29,021 nt of DNA. Origin: CADDYX01 sp045809925 (GTDB lineage: Bacteria; Verrucomicrobiota; Verrucomicrobiia; Chthoniobacterales; UBA10450). The stretch lies in assembly GCA_045809925.1 (NCBI GenBank), contig JBJMWX010000120.1, positions 1 to 29,021 of the forward strand, given 5' to 3'. A program made the translations under genes and the position numbers. Positions 15,827 to 22,961 of the stretch are shown here, piece by piece. The notes beneath the pieces are model-generated. The model made no database searches, was not told the origin of the DNA, and saw only the letters and a program-made list of their open reading frames with translations. Each line of letters starts with the position of its first letter. Position 1 is the stretch's first letter.

Positions 15827-17224
15827 ATGAAATCACAAAACGGAGACCCGTTATTGGCGGCGTGGTCCGCAGTTTCGCGGCGGCTCGGCGAGCAGCCGGC
15901 CATCTTCGACATCGAGGCGAGGGTCCTCCGCACGTTCGCGGCTATCGAGAGCGAGTCGCAGGCAATCGAGCGAGATCTGTTGTCCGAGATTCAGCCGGGC
16001 CAGGTGCTCGCGATCCAGCTCGGAAACCACCCGTCGTGGCCGGCGGTCCTGCTCGCGTGTCTCCGTCGCCGCATCGTTGTCCTCCCGCTCGAGAACACGA
16101 TCAGTGCAGCGGAACGCGACGCTGTCTTCATGGTATGCGGCGTTGCAGCTGCCGGCGTCTCTGGCGGCAGTGAGCTCGAAATTCTGCCAGTAGAGACGGC
16201 GGCCGCTAGAACTCGGCTCGGTAGCGACACCTCCTTTCTTAAGCTCACCTCCGGAACGACGGCGTCGCCGCGCGCGATCCGTTTTCGGAGCGACCAACTG
16301 CTGGCCGACTGCAGACAGATTTGCGCAACGATGGAGATCACGGATCGCGACCTGAATTTCGCCGTCATTCCTGTATCGCACTCCTACGGCTTCAGTAATC
16401 TGATCACGCCGCTTCTGGCGCACGGAGTGCCGATGGCGCTGAGCCATGACCGTATGCCGCGGGCCGTTCTTGATGGCCTGCTGCGCACGGAAGCGACGGT
16501 CTTTCCCGGCATGCCGGTATTGTACCAGGCGGTTTGTGAAATCGAGGAGCCGCCGCCACTGCCGGCCTTGCGGTTGTGCATTTCGGCGGGCGCTCCGCTG
16601 CCGCTGGAGCTTGCGAAAAGCTTCCGCGCCCTCTACGGCCACTCGATCCATTCGTTCTACGGAGCGTCGGAATGCGGCGGCATCTGCTACGACCGCACGG
16701 CGGCGCTGGTGGACGAGAACTTCGTCGGTCCGCCCATGGAAGGCGTAGAGCTAGATTTCATCGACGCGAACGCGGCGTCGGGCCAGATGCGGGTACGGAG
16801 CGCAGCGGTGGGAGCCGGGTATTTCCCCGACGCTGATCAGGCGAAGCTTGGGGGAGGGGTTTTCATTCCAGACGATCTGCTCGCGCAGGCGGAAAACGGT
16901 TTACAGGTGGTGGGGCGTGTTTCGGATGTGATTAACGTCGCCGGCAAAAAGGTGAACCCGGCCGAGGTCGAGGCCGTGCTTCTCGGATTCCACGGCGTCC
17001 ATTACGCGACCGCGTTCGGGCGTGAATCTTCGCGTCGCAACGAGGAGGTGGCGGCTTGTGTGGTAGCGACCCCTCCAATTGACGAGGGCGCACTGCGCGA
17101 ACATTGCCGCCGCCGGCTCAGTGCGTGGCAGGTGCCGAAACGGATCTTCTTCGTCGATCAGATCCCGGTAAACGAACGGGGCAAGGTCAGTCGGCGGCTA
17201 TTGAGCGAGCGTTTTCGCAGTTGA
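15827..17224 (+). CDS. AMP-forming acyl-CoA synthetase-like (ANL superfamily) enzyme
   Basis: A 465-residue adenylate-forming enzyme. Core motifs are present: the P-loop-like LTSGTTASPRAI (A3, about 140-151, with Arg where most have Lys), the FYGASECGGI motif (A5), the hinge VVGRVSDVINVAGKKVNPAEVE (A8), and the C-terminal PVNERGKVSRR carrying the catalytic Lys (A10). Family members activate a carboxylate with ATP and pass it to CoA or a carrier protein. The protein is short, with a compressed N-terminal domain compared with the usual 500 or more residues, so the substrate cannot be predicted; short-chain or aryl acids and O-succinylbenzoate-like ligases are all possible. It is divergent from rpmE and stands alone, with no carrier protein gene next to it. 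Confidence 0.82.
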   Translation: MKSQNGDPLLAAWSAVSRRLGEQPAIFDIEARVLRTFAAIESESQAIERDLLSEIQPGQVLAIQLGNHPSWPAVLLACLRRRIVVLPLENTISAAERDAVFMVCGVAAAGVSGGSELEILPVETAAARTRLGSDTSFLKLTSGTTASPRAIRFRSDQLLADCRQICATMEITDRDLNFAVIPVSHSYGFSNLITPLLAHGVPMALSHDRMPRAVLDGLLRTEATVFPGMPVLYQAVCEIEEPPPLPALRLCISAGAPLPLELAKSFRALYGHSIHSFYGASECGGICYDRTAALVDENFVGPPMEGVELDFIDANAASGQMRVRSAAVGAGYFPDADQAKLGGGVFIPDDLLAQAENGLQVVGRVSDVINVAGKKVNPAEVEAVLLGFHGVHYATAFGRESSRRNEEVAACVVATPPIDEGALREHCRRRLSAWQVPKRIFFVDQIPVNERGKVSRRLLSERFRS

Positions 17225-17288
17225 GCGCATCCCGCACACGCTCATCGGGAGCCCGCATTGCGATTAGAAGATAAACAGAGGTAACGAC

Positions 17289-17411
17289 ATGCGAACCATC
17301 CTATTCTCCATACTCAGCGCCATCATTTTCCTCGCGGCATTCAGCGGCTGCTCCACCACGGTGCGGACCGACGAAGGGCACGCGGTGAGCGCGGGCGTCC
17401 ACGCTCGCTAA
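17289..17411 (+). CDS. Small predicted lipoprotein (40 residues)
   Basis: A short gene encoding MRTILFSILSAIIFLAAF followed by SGC and an 18-residue hydrophilic tail ending GVHAR. One basic residue, a hydrophobic core and a Cys at 21 preceded by FSG form a type II signal peptide and lipobox, predicting a mature lipopeptide of about 20 residues anchored in the envelope. A good Shine-Dalgarno sequence, AGAGG (17277-17281), lies seven bases before the ATG, better than at most genes in this window. The stop is TAA. Tiny lipoproteins with Cys-Ser-Thr-Thr after the signal are common in this phylum and include entericidin-like proteins, but no function can be assigned. A hairpin with a T-run follows downstream. 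Confidence 0.72.
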   Translation: MRTILFSILSAIIFLAAFSGCSTTVRTDEGHAVSAGVHAR

Positions 17412-17536
17412 TCCAGCGTGCTGGCCATTGGCCTGCGGCTGGTTGCAGCAAGCCGGCGACGACGTTGACCGCGTCTGTTTTGTCGCCGTGTAAAAGTGCT
17501 TTCCATTTCCGGATAAGCAGGCATCTCTACCTAAGC

Positions 17537-17575
17537 GGCGTCGCGTGTGCGACGCCTGCACAGGTATCATTTTTT
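17537..17575 (+). terminator. Probable intrinsic terminator
   Basis: A perfect 8-bp stem, GGCGTCGC (17537-17544) with GCGACGCC (17549-17556) and a GTGT tetraloop, is followed 13 bases later by six Ts (17570-17575). The spacing between stem and T-run is longer than ideal, so termination may be partial. It would end transcription from the small lipoprotein gene before the response-regulator gene. The rest of the 17412-17632 gap shows small GC-rich palindromes (for example CCAGC-GT-GCTGG at 17413-17424) but no further gene. Confidence 0.55.
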
Positions 17576-17632
17576 GATCGTGAAGTTTTCGAGTTCGATT
17601 AACCGCGTACAGTTACCAGAGCAGAGCGCGTA

Positions 17633-19378
17633 ATGAAGGAACGACCCGGCGATTCGGCGGCAAACAAGCGGAAGGTGCTTGTGATAGACGATAGCGTGAT
17701 GCTGCTCAGCTTCGTCAAAGAGATCCTCGGCGAGGCCAACTATGACGTGACCACCGCCGCGACCGGGGAAGAAGGGATCTCGGCCGCAGGACGCGAGCGA
17801 CCGGACTTGATCCTGCTCGACTACGTTCTACCCGACATGCAAGGCGACAAGGCGAGCGAACGGTTGCGGGCGAGTGACACGACGGCCCGCATTCCCGTCG
17901 TCTACATGGCAGGTTTCGGCACCGAGCTGCGAGCGGAAGAAATCACCGGCAACGTGATCGGCTCGTTGAACAAGCCATTCACCTCTGATTTGTTGACCCG
18001 CAAAGTGGCGGAACAGATGCGAGTGCGACCACCGGAGGCGGCGGCAAAAGCAGAGCCGAACGCAGCGGAGCCCGGCCGCCCCGGTGAGGCAGCTAAGCCG
18101 ACGAGCGAAGCGGCGAGAATCGAGACTGTACTGGAACGGCCGCCGATAGCGCGGAGCGACTCAGCCGAAGGCGTAGGCGACCCGATGGAAATTAAGAGCG
18201 AGCCCGTCCAGTCGATGAGCGGTGCGGCCGAGGCGGTGGGTGAGCCGATCGAAACGGCGAACCAGGGGATGGAACGCGCCGACGAGCCGGCCGACACGAA
18301 AAACGAGGCGGTCGAAAGCGTGAGCCAACCGTCGGAAATGGAAGCCGGCGCCGGTGCGACGGCCGAACCATGGTGGAGCACACCGGTAACACCGAGCTCG
18401 TGGCCGGAATCTCCCGCGACGGTGGAGACAGCGGCGGAGGCCCCGGTCACCGAAGCGCCCGCGGCCGAAACCAACGAGACGTTCGGAACCAGCGCGCCCG
18501 ACTTCCACGTTGAGGCGGAACAAAGTGCCGGGATTACACCCGCTGCGCCGCTCCCGTCGCAGCCGCCTGAACCGTTGCCCGCGAGCGGCAACACATTTTT
18601 CGCCGGCGCTTCGAGCTTTTTCTCGTTGCATCGCGCGCTGCAAACGATCGGCAAAGAAAAGCTGACCGGCGTACTTCGTTGCTTCTGGGACAAAGAACCC
18701 GTCGAGCTACTCGCCCGCGATGGCGGAATCGTCCTCGTCACCACACGGGATCCGCAGCTCTATTGTCCCGAAGCGCCGATCACTCTCGTCAACGTCGACG
18801 CGGGGCAGACGGATGCGGCACGGGCCGAACAGCGCGAGACCGGCTGCCCGCTGTTTCTCGCGCTCACACGACAGGACCTGATCCCGCGCGACACCGCCAC
18901 GCAGCTGATGCAGCACTACGGCCAGAAGCTCTTTGCCCAACTCTGGTCCGGCGGACGGGTCCGCTTTATCTTCGAGCTGACACCGGGCCTGCCGCCTTAC
19001 GCCAACGATGTTCCGGGAGACGATGAAGTCGATCAATGGGCGCTTGGCACGTTGCGCTTCATCCAGTTTCACGAATTGAGTGAAACGGCGGAGACGGAGC
19101 CGAACCTGATTCCCGCCTACACACGCGACGGCTACGAGCGCGTCCAGCAACTCCGCCTCACCGTGGCCGAAGCGCAGTTCGCTTCTCAGTTCAACGGCGT
19201 GCGATCGACTGCACAAATCGCGAAGAACCTGCGACTCGACATCAAATTTGCGCGCCTCACGCTGTTCCGCTTCATCGCGCTTGGAATCGTTGAATGCTGG
19301 CCCCCGACACCGCAGGCCAAACAGGAGCGCCGCGGATTTTTCCAGCGCATCGGTGGCACGATTGGGCTCGGCGACTAA
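17633..19378 (+). CDS. Response regulator with long linker and PATAN/DUF4388-like C-terminal region
   Basis: Residues 13-130 form a receiver domain: acidic pair Asp19-Asp20 (VIDDS), phospho-acceptor Asp63 (LILLDYVLPDM) and conserved Lys114 (NKPF). The switch Thr/Ser after beta-4 appears to be Ala93 (VVYMAGFG). Residues 133-325 are an acidic, Ala/Pro/Glu-rich linker, presumably disordered, with about three imperfect repeats of roughly 20 residues. Residues 329-530 resemble the PATAN/DUF4388 domain of regulators linked to gliding motility, polysaccharide or gas-vesicle control (SLHRALQTIGKEKLTGVLRCF; FAQLWSGGRVRFIF), and a winged-helix-like segment follows (FNGVRSTAQIAKNLRLDIKFARLTLFRFIALGIVE). 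It has no obvious DNA-binding output or histidine kinase partner nearby. The ROK kinase gene lies 18 bp downstream. Confidence 0.78.
   Translation: MKERPGDSAANKRKVLVIDDSVMLLSFVKEILGEANYDVTTAATGEEGISAAGRERPDLILLDYVLPDMQGDKASERLRASDTTARIPVVYMAGFGTELRAEEITGNVIGSLNKPFTSDLLTRKVAEQMRVRPPEAAAKAEPNAAEPGRPGEAAKPTSEAARIETVLERPPIARSDSAEGVGDPMEIKSEPVQSMSGAAEAVGEPIETANQGMERADEPADTKNEAVESVSQPSEMEAGAGATAEPWWSTPVTPSSWPESPATVETAAEAPVTEAPAAETNETFGTSAPDFHVEAEQSAGITPAAPLPSQPPEPLPASGNTFFAGASSFFSLHRALQTIGKEKLTGVLRCFWDKEPVELLARDGGIVLVTTRDPQLYCPEAPITLVNVDAGQTDAARAEQRETGCPLFLALTRQDLIPRDTATQLMQHYGQKLFAQLWSGGRVRFIFELTPGLPPYANDVPGDDEVDQWALGTLRFIQFHELSETAETEPNLIPAYTRDGYERVQQLRLTVAEAQFASQFNGVRSTAQIAKNLRLDIKFARLTLFRFIALGIVECWPPTPQAKQERRGFFQRIGGTIGLGD
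18167..18340 (+). repeat. Imperfect in-frame repeats in the response-regulator linker
   Basis: Residues 179-236 contain three degenerate units of about 20 residues, best seen as GVGDPMEIKSEPVQSMSG, AVGEPIETANQGMERA and DEPADTKNEAVESVSQ. They share the pattern [VD]-x-[DE]-P-hydrophobic-[ED]-[IT]-x-[NS]-[EQ]. They probably lengthen a flexible tether between receiver and output domains. Confidence 0.5.
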
Positions 19379-19396
19379 CGGCCGTCGTTCGGCGCG

Positions 19397-20080
19397 ATGA
19401 GGAAAATACTCGTCGTCGACATCGGCGGTACGCACGTCAAGCTGATGATCTCAGCGGGCGCGCAGCGGAAGTTCGATTCCGGGCCTGACTTCACCCCCCA
19501 GCAGTTGGTCGAGCGGATCAAAGAAAACGCGAGTGACTGGCGTTACGACGCTGTCTCGATCGGTTTTCCGTCGCCCGTCATGAAAGGGCGGATCGTGAAG
19601 GAGCCGCGGCACCTCGGCCGGCCCTGGATCGGATTCAATTTTTCCAAAGCTCTGCGGAAACCAGTCCACGTGATCAACGATGCCGCCATGCAGGCGGTCG
19701 GCAGCTATCATGGCCGACGGATGCTGTTTCTCGGTCTCGGCACCGGGCTCGGCGCGACGCTGATCTGGCCGGGCACGGTCCTCCCGCTCGAGCTCGGCGA
19801 TTTGCCCTACGACAACGAGATCATCGATGGGATTGTCGGCAAAGCCGGCTTGGAACGACTCGGTAAAGCGAAATGGAAACGCGTCGTTCTTTTCACAGTG
19901 CAGCAGCTGAAGATCGCGTTTCTCGCCGATTACGTCGTACTCGGCGGAGGTAACCGCTATCAATTCAACTCGCTGCCGCTCGGAATCGAGCCGGGCGACA
20001 ATCGCAACGCATTCGTCGGGGGCTGCCGGCTATGGCAAACCGACCCACGGACGCGGCGTTCCAAGTGGACGGTGCTCTAG
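19397..20080 (+). CDS. ROK-family sugar kinase, polyphosphate-glucokinase-like
   Basis: The 227-residue protein has the phosphate-binding DIGGTHVKL (8-16), the SIGFPSPV strand, the catalytic Asp95 in VINDAAMQAVG, the second phosphate motif GLGTGLGATLI (113-123), and the VVLGGGNRYQF adenosine-binding loop. The layout and lack of the ROK zinc-binding Cys cluster match the polyphosphate/ATP glucokinase branch, which phosphorylates glucose at C6; use of polyphosphate rather than ATP cannot be read from the sequence. It starts 18 bp after the response-regulator stop, so the two are probably co-transcribed, but I see no functional link. Its stop overlaps that of the convergent BNR protein gene by four bases (CTAG). 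Confidence 0.82.
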   Translation: MRKILVVDIGGTHVKLMISAGAQRKFDSGPDFTPQQLVERIKENASDWRYDAVSIGFPSPVMKGRIVKEPRHLGRPWIGFNFSKALRKPVHVINDAAMQAVGSYHGRRMLFLGLGTGLGATLIWPGTVLPLELGDLPYDNEIIDGIVGKAGLERLGKAKWKRVVLFTVQQLKIAFLADYVVLGGGNRYQFNSLPLGIEPGDNRNAFVGGCRLWQTDPRTRRSKWTVL

Positions 20081-22215
20081 TTGTCGAGCTTGTACGCTTC
20101 GGCTAAGGCGATGCCCGTCGTGTTGTTCACGCCGCGCACTACACTCGTGTAATTCCCGGAGCTCAGCGTCGTCAGGATGGCTGGTTCGCGGTCGTCTCCA
20201 GGCGCGAGGCCGGTGGCTTGAATCTCCGCTGCATTCGGTGCGCTGCGCCAGCTGTCATTGTTTGCCATAAGGCTGCCGTTCGCGTCGTGCAATTCGAGCA
20301 TCGGGTCGCTCAGCTCGCCAGTAACGCCGCGGTCGTGCAGCTCGGGACCGATGCCCCGGAAAAGAACCCGTTTCGGATTACCGCCGCGCAGGATGACGCC
20401 GCCTATCAGAACGTTGTCTCCGCTCAGGACGTTGGCACGCACCGAGAGGTTGCCGAGCTGCGCGCCGCTCGTTGAATCGATGTCATATATCTCGGCCAGC
20501 CCGATGCCGCTCGTGTTGTTCGCACCGCGCAAGATCGCGGTGTAGTTGCCCTGCGGCAGAGTGACTAGAATGGCCGATTCACGGTCGTCTTGCGGCGCGA
20601 GCCCGCTCTGCTCGATTTGCGACGCGTTCGGTGAACTGCGCCAGTTGTCGTTCGTTTCGCTTCCGCCATTGCTGTCGCGCACCTCCAGGACCGGGTCCTG
20701 TAATGCGCCGGAGATCGGCTGCCCATTGTTGCGGAGCGACGGCCCAATCCCACGGAGGACGACGCGCTTTACACCGGCGCCTTCAACGATGAACCCGCCG
20801 ATTTCGGCATTGTCACCTGTTTGAACAAGAGAACGCCCGGAAATGTTAAGCAGCTGAACGTCGGCTGGTGTACCGCTCGGGGCTGGAGTTGCAGTTGGAC
20901 TTGGAGTTGGTGTCGATGTCGGTGTGGGCGTCGGAGAGCCGCCAGGGGTCGGTGTTGGTGTCGGACCGCAGGGAGCCGGCGTGTAAGAGACCGCCGGGCC
21001 GGACTGCACGCGCGCATATCGAATGGTCGTCGTCGTCGTCGCGTTCGCGACATCCTGCCGCATCCAGGTGAGATGTGCCGCGCCCGTCGAATCGATGATC
21101 GAGGTGATGAAATCGCCCGCGAAACGGTTTGTGCCCATGCAGTCCGCTGCGATGCAAATCGGGCCGGTATGAATGTTGTCGTCGACCGTCGTGACCGTCC
21201 ATGTCGGCGCGGCCGAGTCTGCATCACGAGTTTCCGCCCAAACCGCCGACCAGGTCGCATTGGTCAACATGCCGGGATCTCCATTGGCGGCTGTGTAGTA
21301 ATAGAGCACGCCGATATGGCCGGGCTCGCCCGCAGCAACCCACGTGAAAATACTGGTGCCGGTGGCGGTTTGCGGGACCGGCGGCAGCTTGGTCCAATGC
21401 AGCCCTTCATCGCTCGAACGCGCAACCACTACCTGGCGGCCGCCGGCGGGATTCGCTTCTTCCGATGAAACGTAGAGAACACCGTCCCCACTCAACGAAG
21501 CGCTCGGCAACGCGAGGGGCAATTTCAATCCAGTGCCGCGCACATCCGAGATGAGCGCCGTCGGCGAAGTCGGATCGTAAACGTAGACCTTCAGCTCTTC
21601 CTCGTCCGAACTGTTCCCGTAAATCTTCGCCACCTGGAGAACAAATTTACTGCACCGCCTTTGCAGCAGCGGGCCTGTCTGCGGCTCAAGCAAACCGCTG
21701 CCGACAGCTCGCGGCACCCATGTTTGTCCGCGATCGCTGCTGGCAAGAAATGTCGTTTCGTACAGTCCCTCGTTGGTCACTTCGTAGGCTGCAGTGGTGC
21801 TCGGTGCCAGCGTCCACATCCGGTCCGTGCCGCCGGGAACGACCGCGGGATTGCAGGCCCATGTCTCGCCGCGATCGTCGCTCGTGCAAACCGCCGTCGA
21901 TCCCGCATACGGATAGTCGAACGTGAAGTAGAGCCGATTACCGGGATCGACCGAGATCGAACTGTCGGAGTTCAGGTTAAGACTCGACGCATAGATCGGT
22001 CCCGCCAGCTCCTTCCATGTCGCACCGCTGTCAGTCGACCGATACAGATGTTGCAACGCGCTGATATAAAGCGTTCCGTCCGGAGCGATCGTGACGAGCG
22101 GTTCGTTGCCGTGCGCCCCGACAGTCACAGGTGCCGCGATCGTGTTCAGGCAAGGTCCGCAGACGTTGCCGAGGATAATTGCGGCGCCGACGCAGCGAAG
22201 AAATTTGTGTCGCAT
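20077..22215 (-). CDS. Exported BNR/Asp-box beta-propeller protein with duplicated C-terminal domain
   Basis: The 712-residue protein starts with a signal peptide (MRHKFLRCVGAAIILGNVCG, cleavage probably near residue 28 in IAAPV). Residues 30-405 resemble a sialidase-fold propeller, with four Asp-box motifs (STDSGATW, SDDRGETW, SSDRGQTW, SSDEGLHW). A Pro/Thr-rich linker (413-449) leads to two tandem copies (about 453-579 and 587-710) of a domain seen at the end of many Verrucomicrobiota exoproteins, with landmarks GDNxxIGGxI, RGIGPxL, DNWRSSPN/DSWRSAPN and LAPxDDRExAI. I see no clear sialidase catalytic Arg triad or Tyr/Glu pair, so hydrolase activity is not claimed. A longer frame runs 52 codons upstream; the ATG before the signal peptide is preferred. 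Confidence 0.8.
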   Translation of the reverse strand: MRHKFLRCVGAAIILGNVCGPCLNTIAAPVTVGAHGNEPLVTIAPDGTLYISALQHLYRSTDSGATWKELAGPIYASSLNLNSDSSISVDPGNRLYFTFDYPYAGSTAVCTSDDRGETWACNPAVVPGGTDRMWTLAPSTTAAYEVTNEGLYETTFLASSDRGQTWVPRAVGSGLLEPQTGPLLQRRCSKFVLQVAKIYGNSSDEEELKVYVYDPTSPTALISDVRGTGLKLPLALPSASLSGDGVLYVSSEEANPAGGRQVVVARSSDEGLHWTKLPPVPQTATGTSIFTWVAAGEPGHIGVLYYYTAANGDPGMLTNATWSAVWAETRDADSAAPTWTVTTVDDNIHTGPICIAADCMGTNRFAGDFITSIIDSTGAAHLTWMRQDVANATTTTTIRYARVQSGPAVSYTPAPCGPTPTPTPGGSPTPTPTSTPTPSPTATPAPSGTPADVQLLNISGRSLVQTGDNAEIGGFIVEGAGVKRVVLRGIGPSLRNNGQPISGALQDPVLEVRDSNGGSETNDNWRSSPNASQIEQSGLAPQDDRESAILVTLPQGNYTAILRGANNTSGIGLAEIYDIDSTSGAQLGNLSVRANVLSGDNVLIGGVILRGGNPKRVLFRGIGPELHDRGVTGELSDPMLELHDANGSLMANNDSWRSAPNAAEIQATGLAPGDDREPAILTTLSSGNYTSVVRGVNNTTGIALAEAYKLDN
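20086..20859 (-). repeat. Tandem duplication of the exoprotein C-terminal domain
   Basis: Two in-frame units, about 20479-20859 (first) and 20086-20457 (second), encode about 125 residues each. They match along their whole length, for example GAxNNTSGIGLAEIYDID against GVNNTTGIALAEAYKLDN. The divergence shows an old duplication. Function is unknown; surface attachment or sorting is a guess. Confidence 0.75.
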
Positions 22216-22319
22216 GAAATTCCGTTTACCAGTTCCCCACGCGTGGCCGTTCAGCGCAGCCGCGTGATTACACACAAGCCTGAATCGCTCTTCGTGGGCG
22301 GTTCGGCTCCGCGATACCG

Positions 22320-22961
22320 ATGAAACGTTATTTACCGTTCGTGATTGTTGCCGTCGTCCTGCTCGGCACACTCAGTCTGGGCGTGGCACTTTACCGCTCC
22401 CATCTACCCCCGCCGGTCCCGACTGTCGGCGATCCGGGTGCGGAGCCGGCGCACACGCGCGGCGAGACGCGCGCTCCCGCCGTGCTCGAGGAATTTGGGG
22501 ACTTCCAATGTCCGCCATGCGGCAAACTCGCGCCGGATATCGATGCGCTTGATAAAAAATTCGGCCGCAAGCTGCGCGTCGTCTTCCGCAATTTCCCGCT
22601 CGCCATGCACAAGAATGCTATGCCCGCCGCCCGCGCTGCCGAGGCGGCCGGAATGCAAAATAAGTTCTGGGAGATGCACCGCATGCTCTACGAGACGCAG
22701 CCGGCCTGGAGCGACAGCCCGGACCCGCTGGCCAGCTTCGAGAAGTACGCGGCCAAGATCGGTCTCGATCTCGCGCGCTTTAAGGCAGACATGAAAAGCG
22801 AGCAGGTGAACGCGCGGATCAGCGCCGATCAGCGCCGCGGGAAATCCATCGGGGTTGAAAGCACTCCAACTATCTTCGTGAACAATCAGCGCGTGCAAGC
22901 CGGCCCCGGGGTAGCCGAGCGCCTGAGCAACGCAATCGACGCCGCACTGACGAAAAAGTGA
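22320..22961 (+). CDS. DsbA-family thioredoxin-fold disulfide oxidoreductase, membrane-anchored
   Basis: A 213-residue protein with an N-terminal membrane anchor or signal (about 5-25), then a thioredoxin-fold domain of the DsbA/DsbG-like DSBA_2 type. The active site is CPPC (Cys64-Cys67 in FGDFQCPPCGKLAP), followed by the FRNFPLAMHKNAMPAARAAEAAG segment and the cis-Pro loop STPTIFVN. The redox centre would face the periplasm, where it would form or isomerise disulfides; a partner DsbB/VKOR is not in the window. The ATG start is 104 bp from the divergent BNR protein start. The stop overlaps the next gene's GTG by four bases (GTGA), so translation is coupled to the phosphodiesterase, which may be a client or only a neighbour. 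Confidence 0.9.
   Translation: MKRYLPFVIVAVVLLGTLSLGVALYRSHLPPPVPTVGDPGAEPAHTRGETRAPAVLEEFGDFQCPPCGKLAPDIDALDKKFGRKLRVVFRNFPLAMHKNAMPAARAAEAAGMQNKFWEMHRMLYETQPAWSDSPDPLASFEKYAAKIGLDLARFKADMKSEQVNARISADQRRGKSIGVESTPTIFVNNQRVQAGPGVAERLSNAIDAALTKK

Noticed and set aside
17301..17570. 89-codon - strand frame opposite the small lipoprotein
   Set aside because: No conserved features; it spans the terminator hairpin and the better-supported lipoprotein gene.
20866..20979. Tandem-repeat tract that might be a CRISPR or minisatellite
   Set aside because: It is the coding sequence of the Pro/Thr-rich linker in the exported BNR protein; there are no regular spacers.
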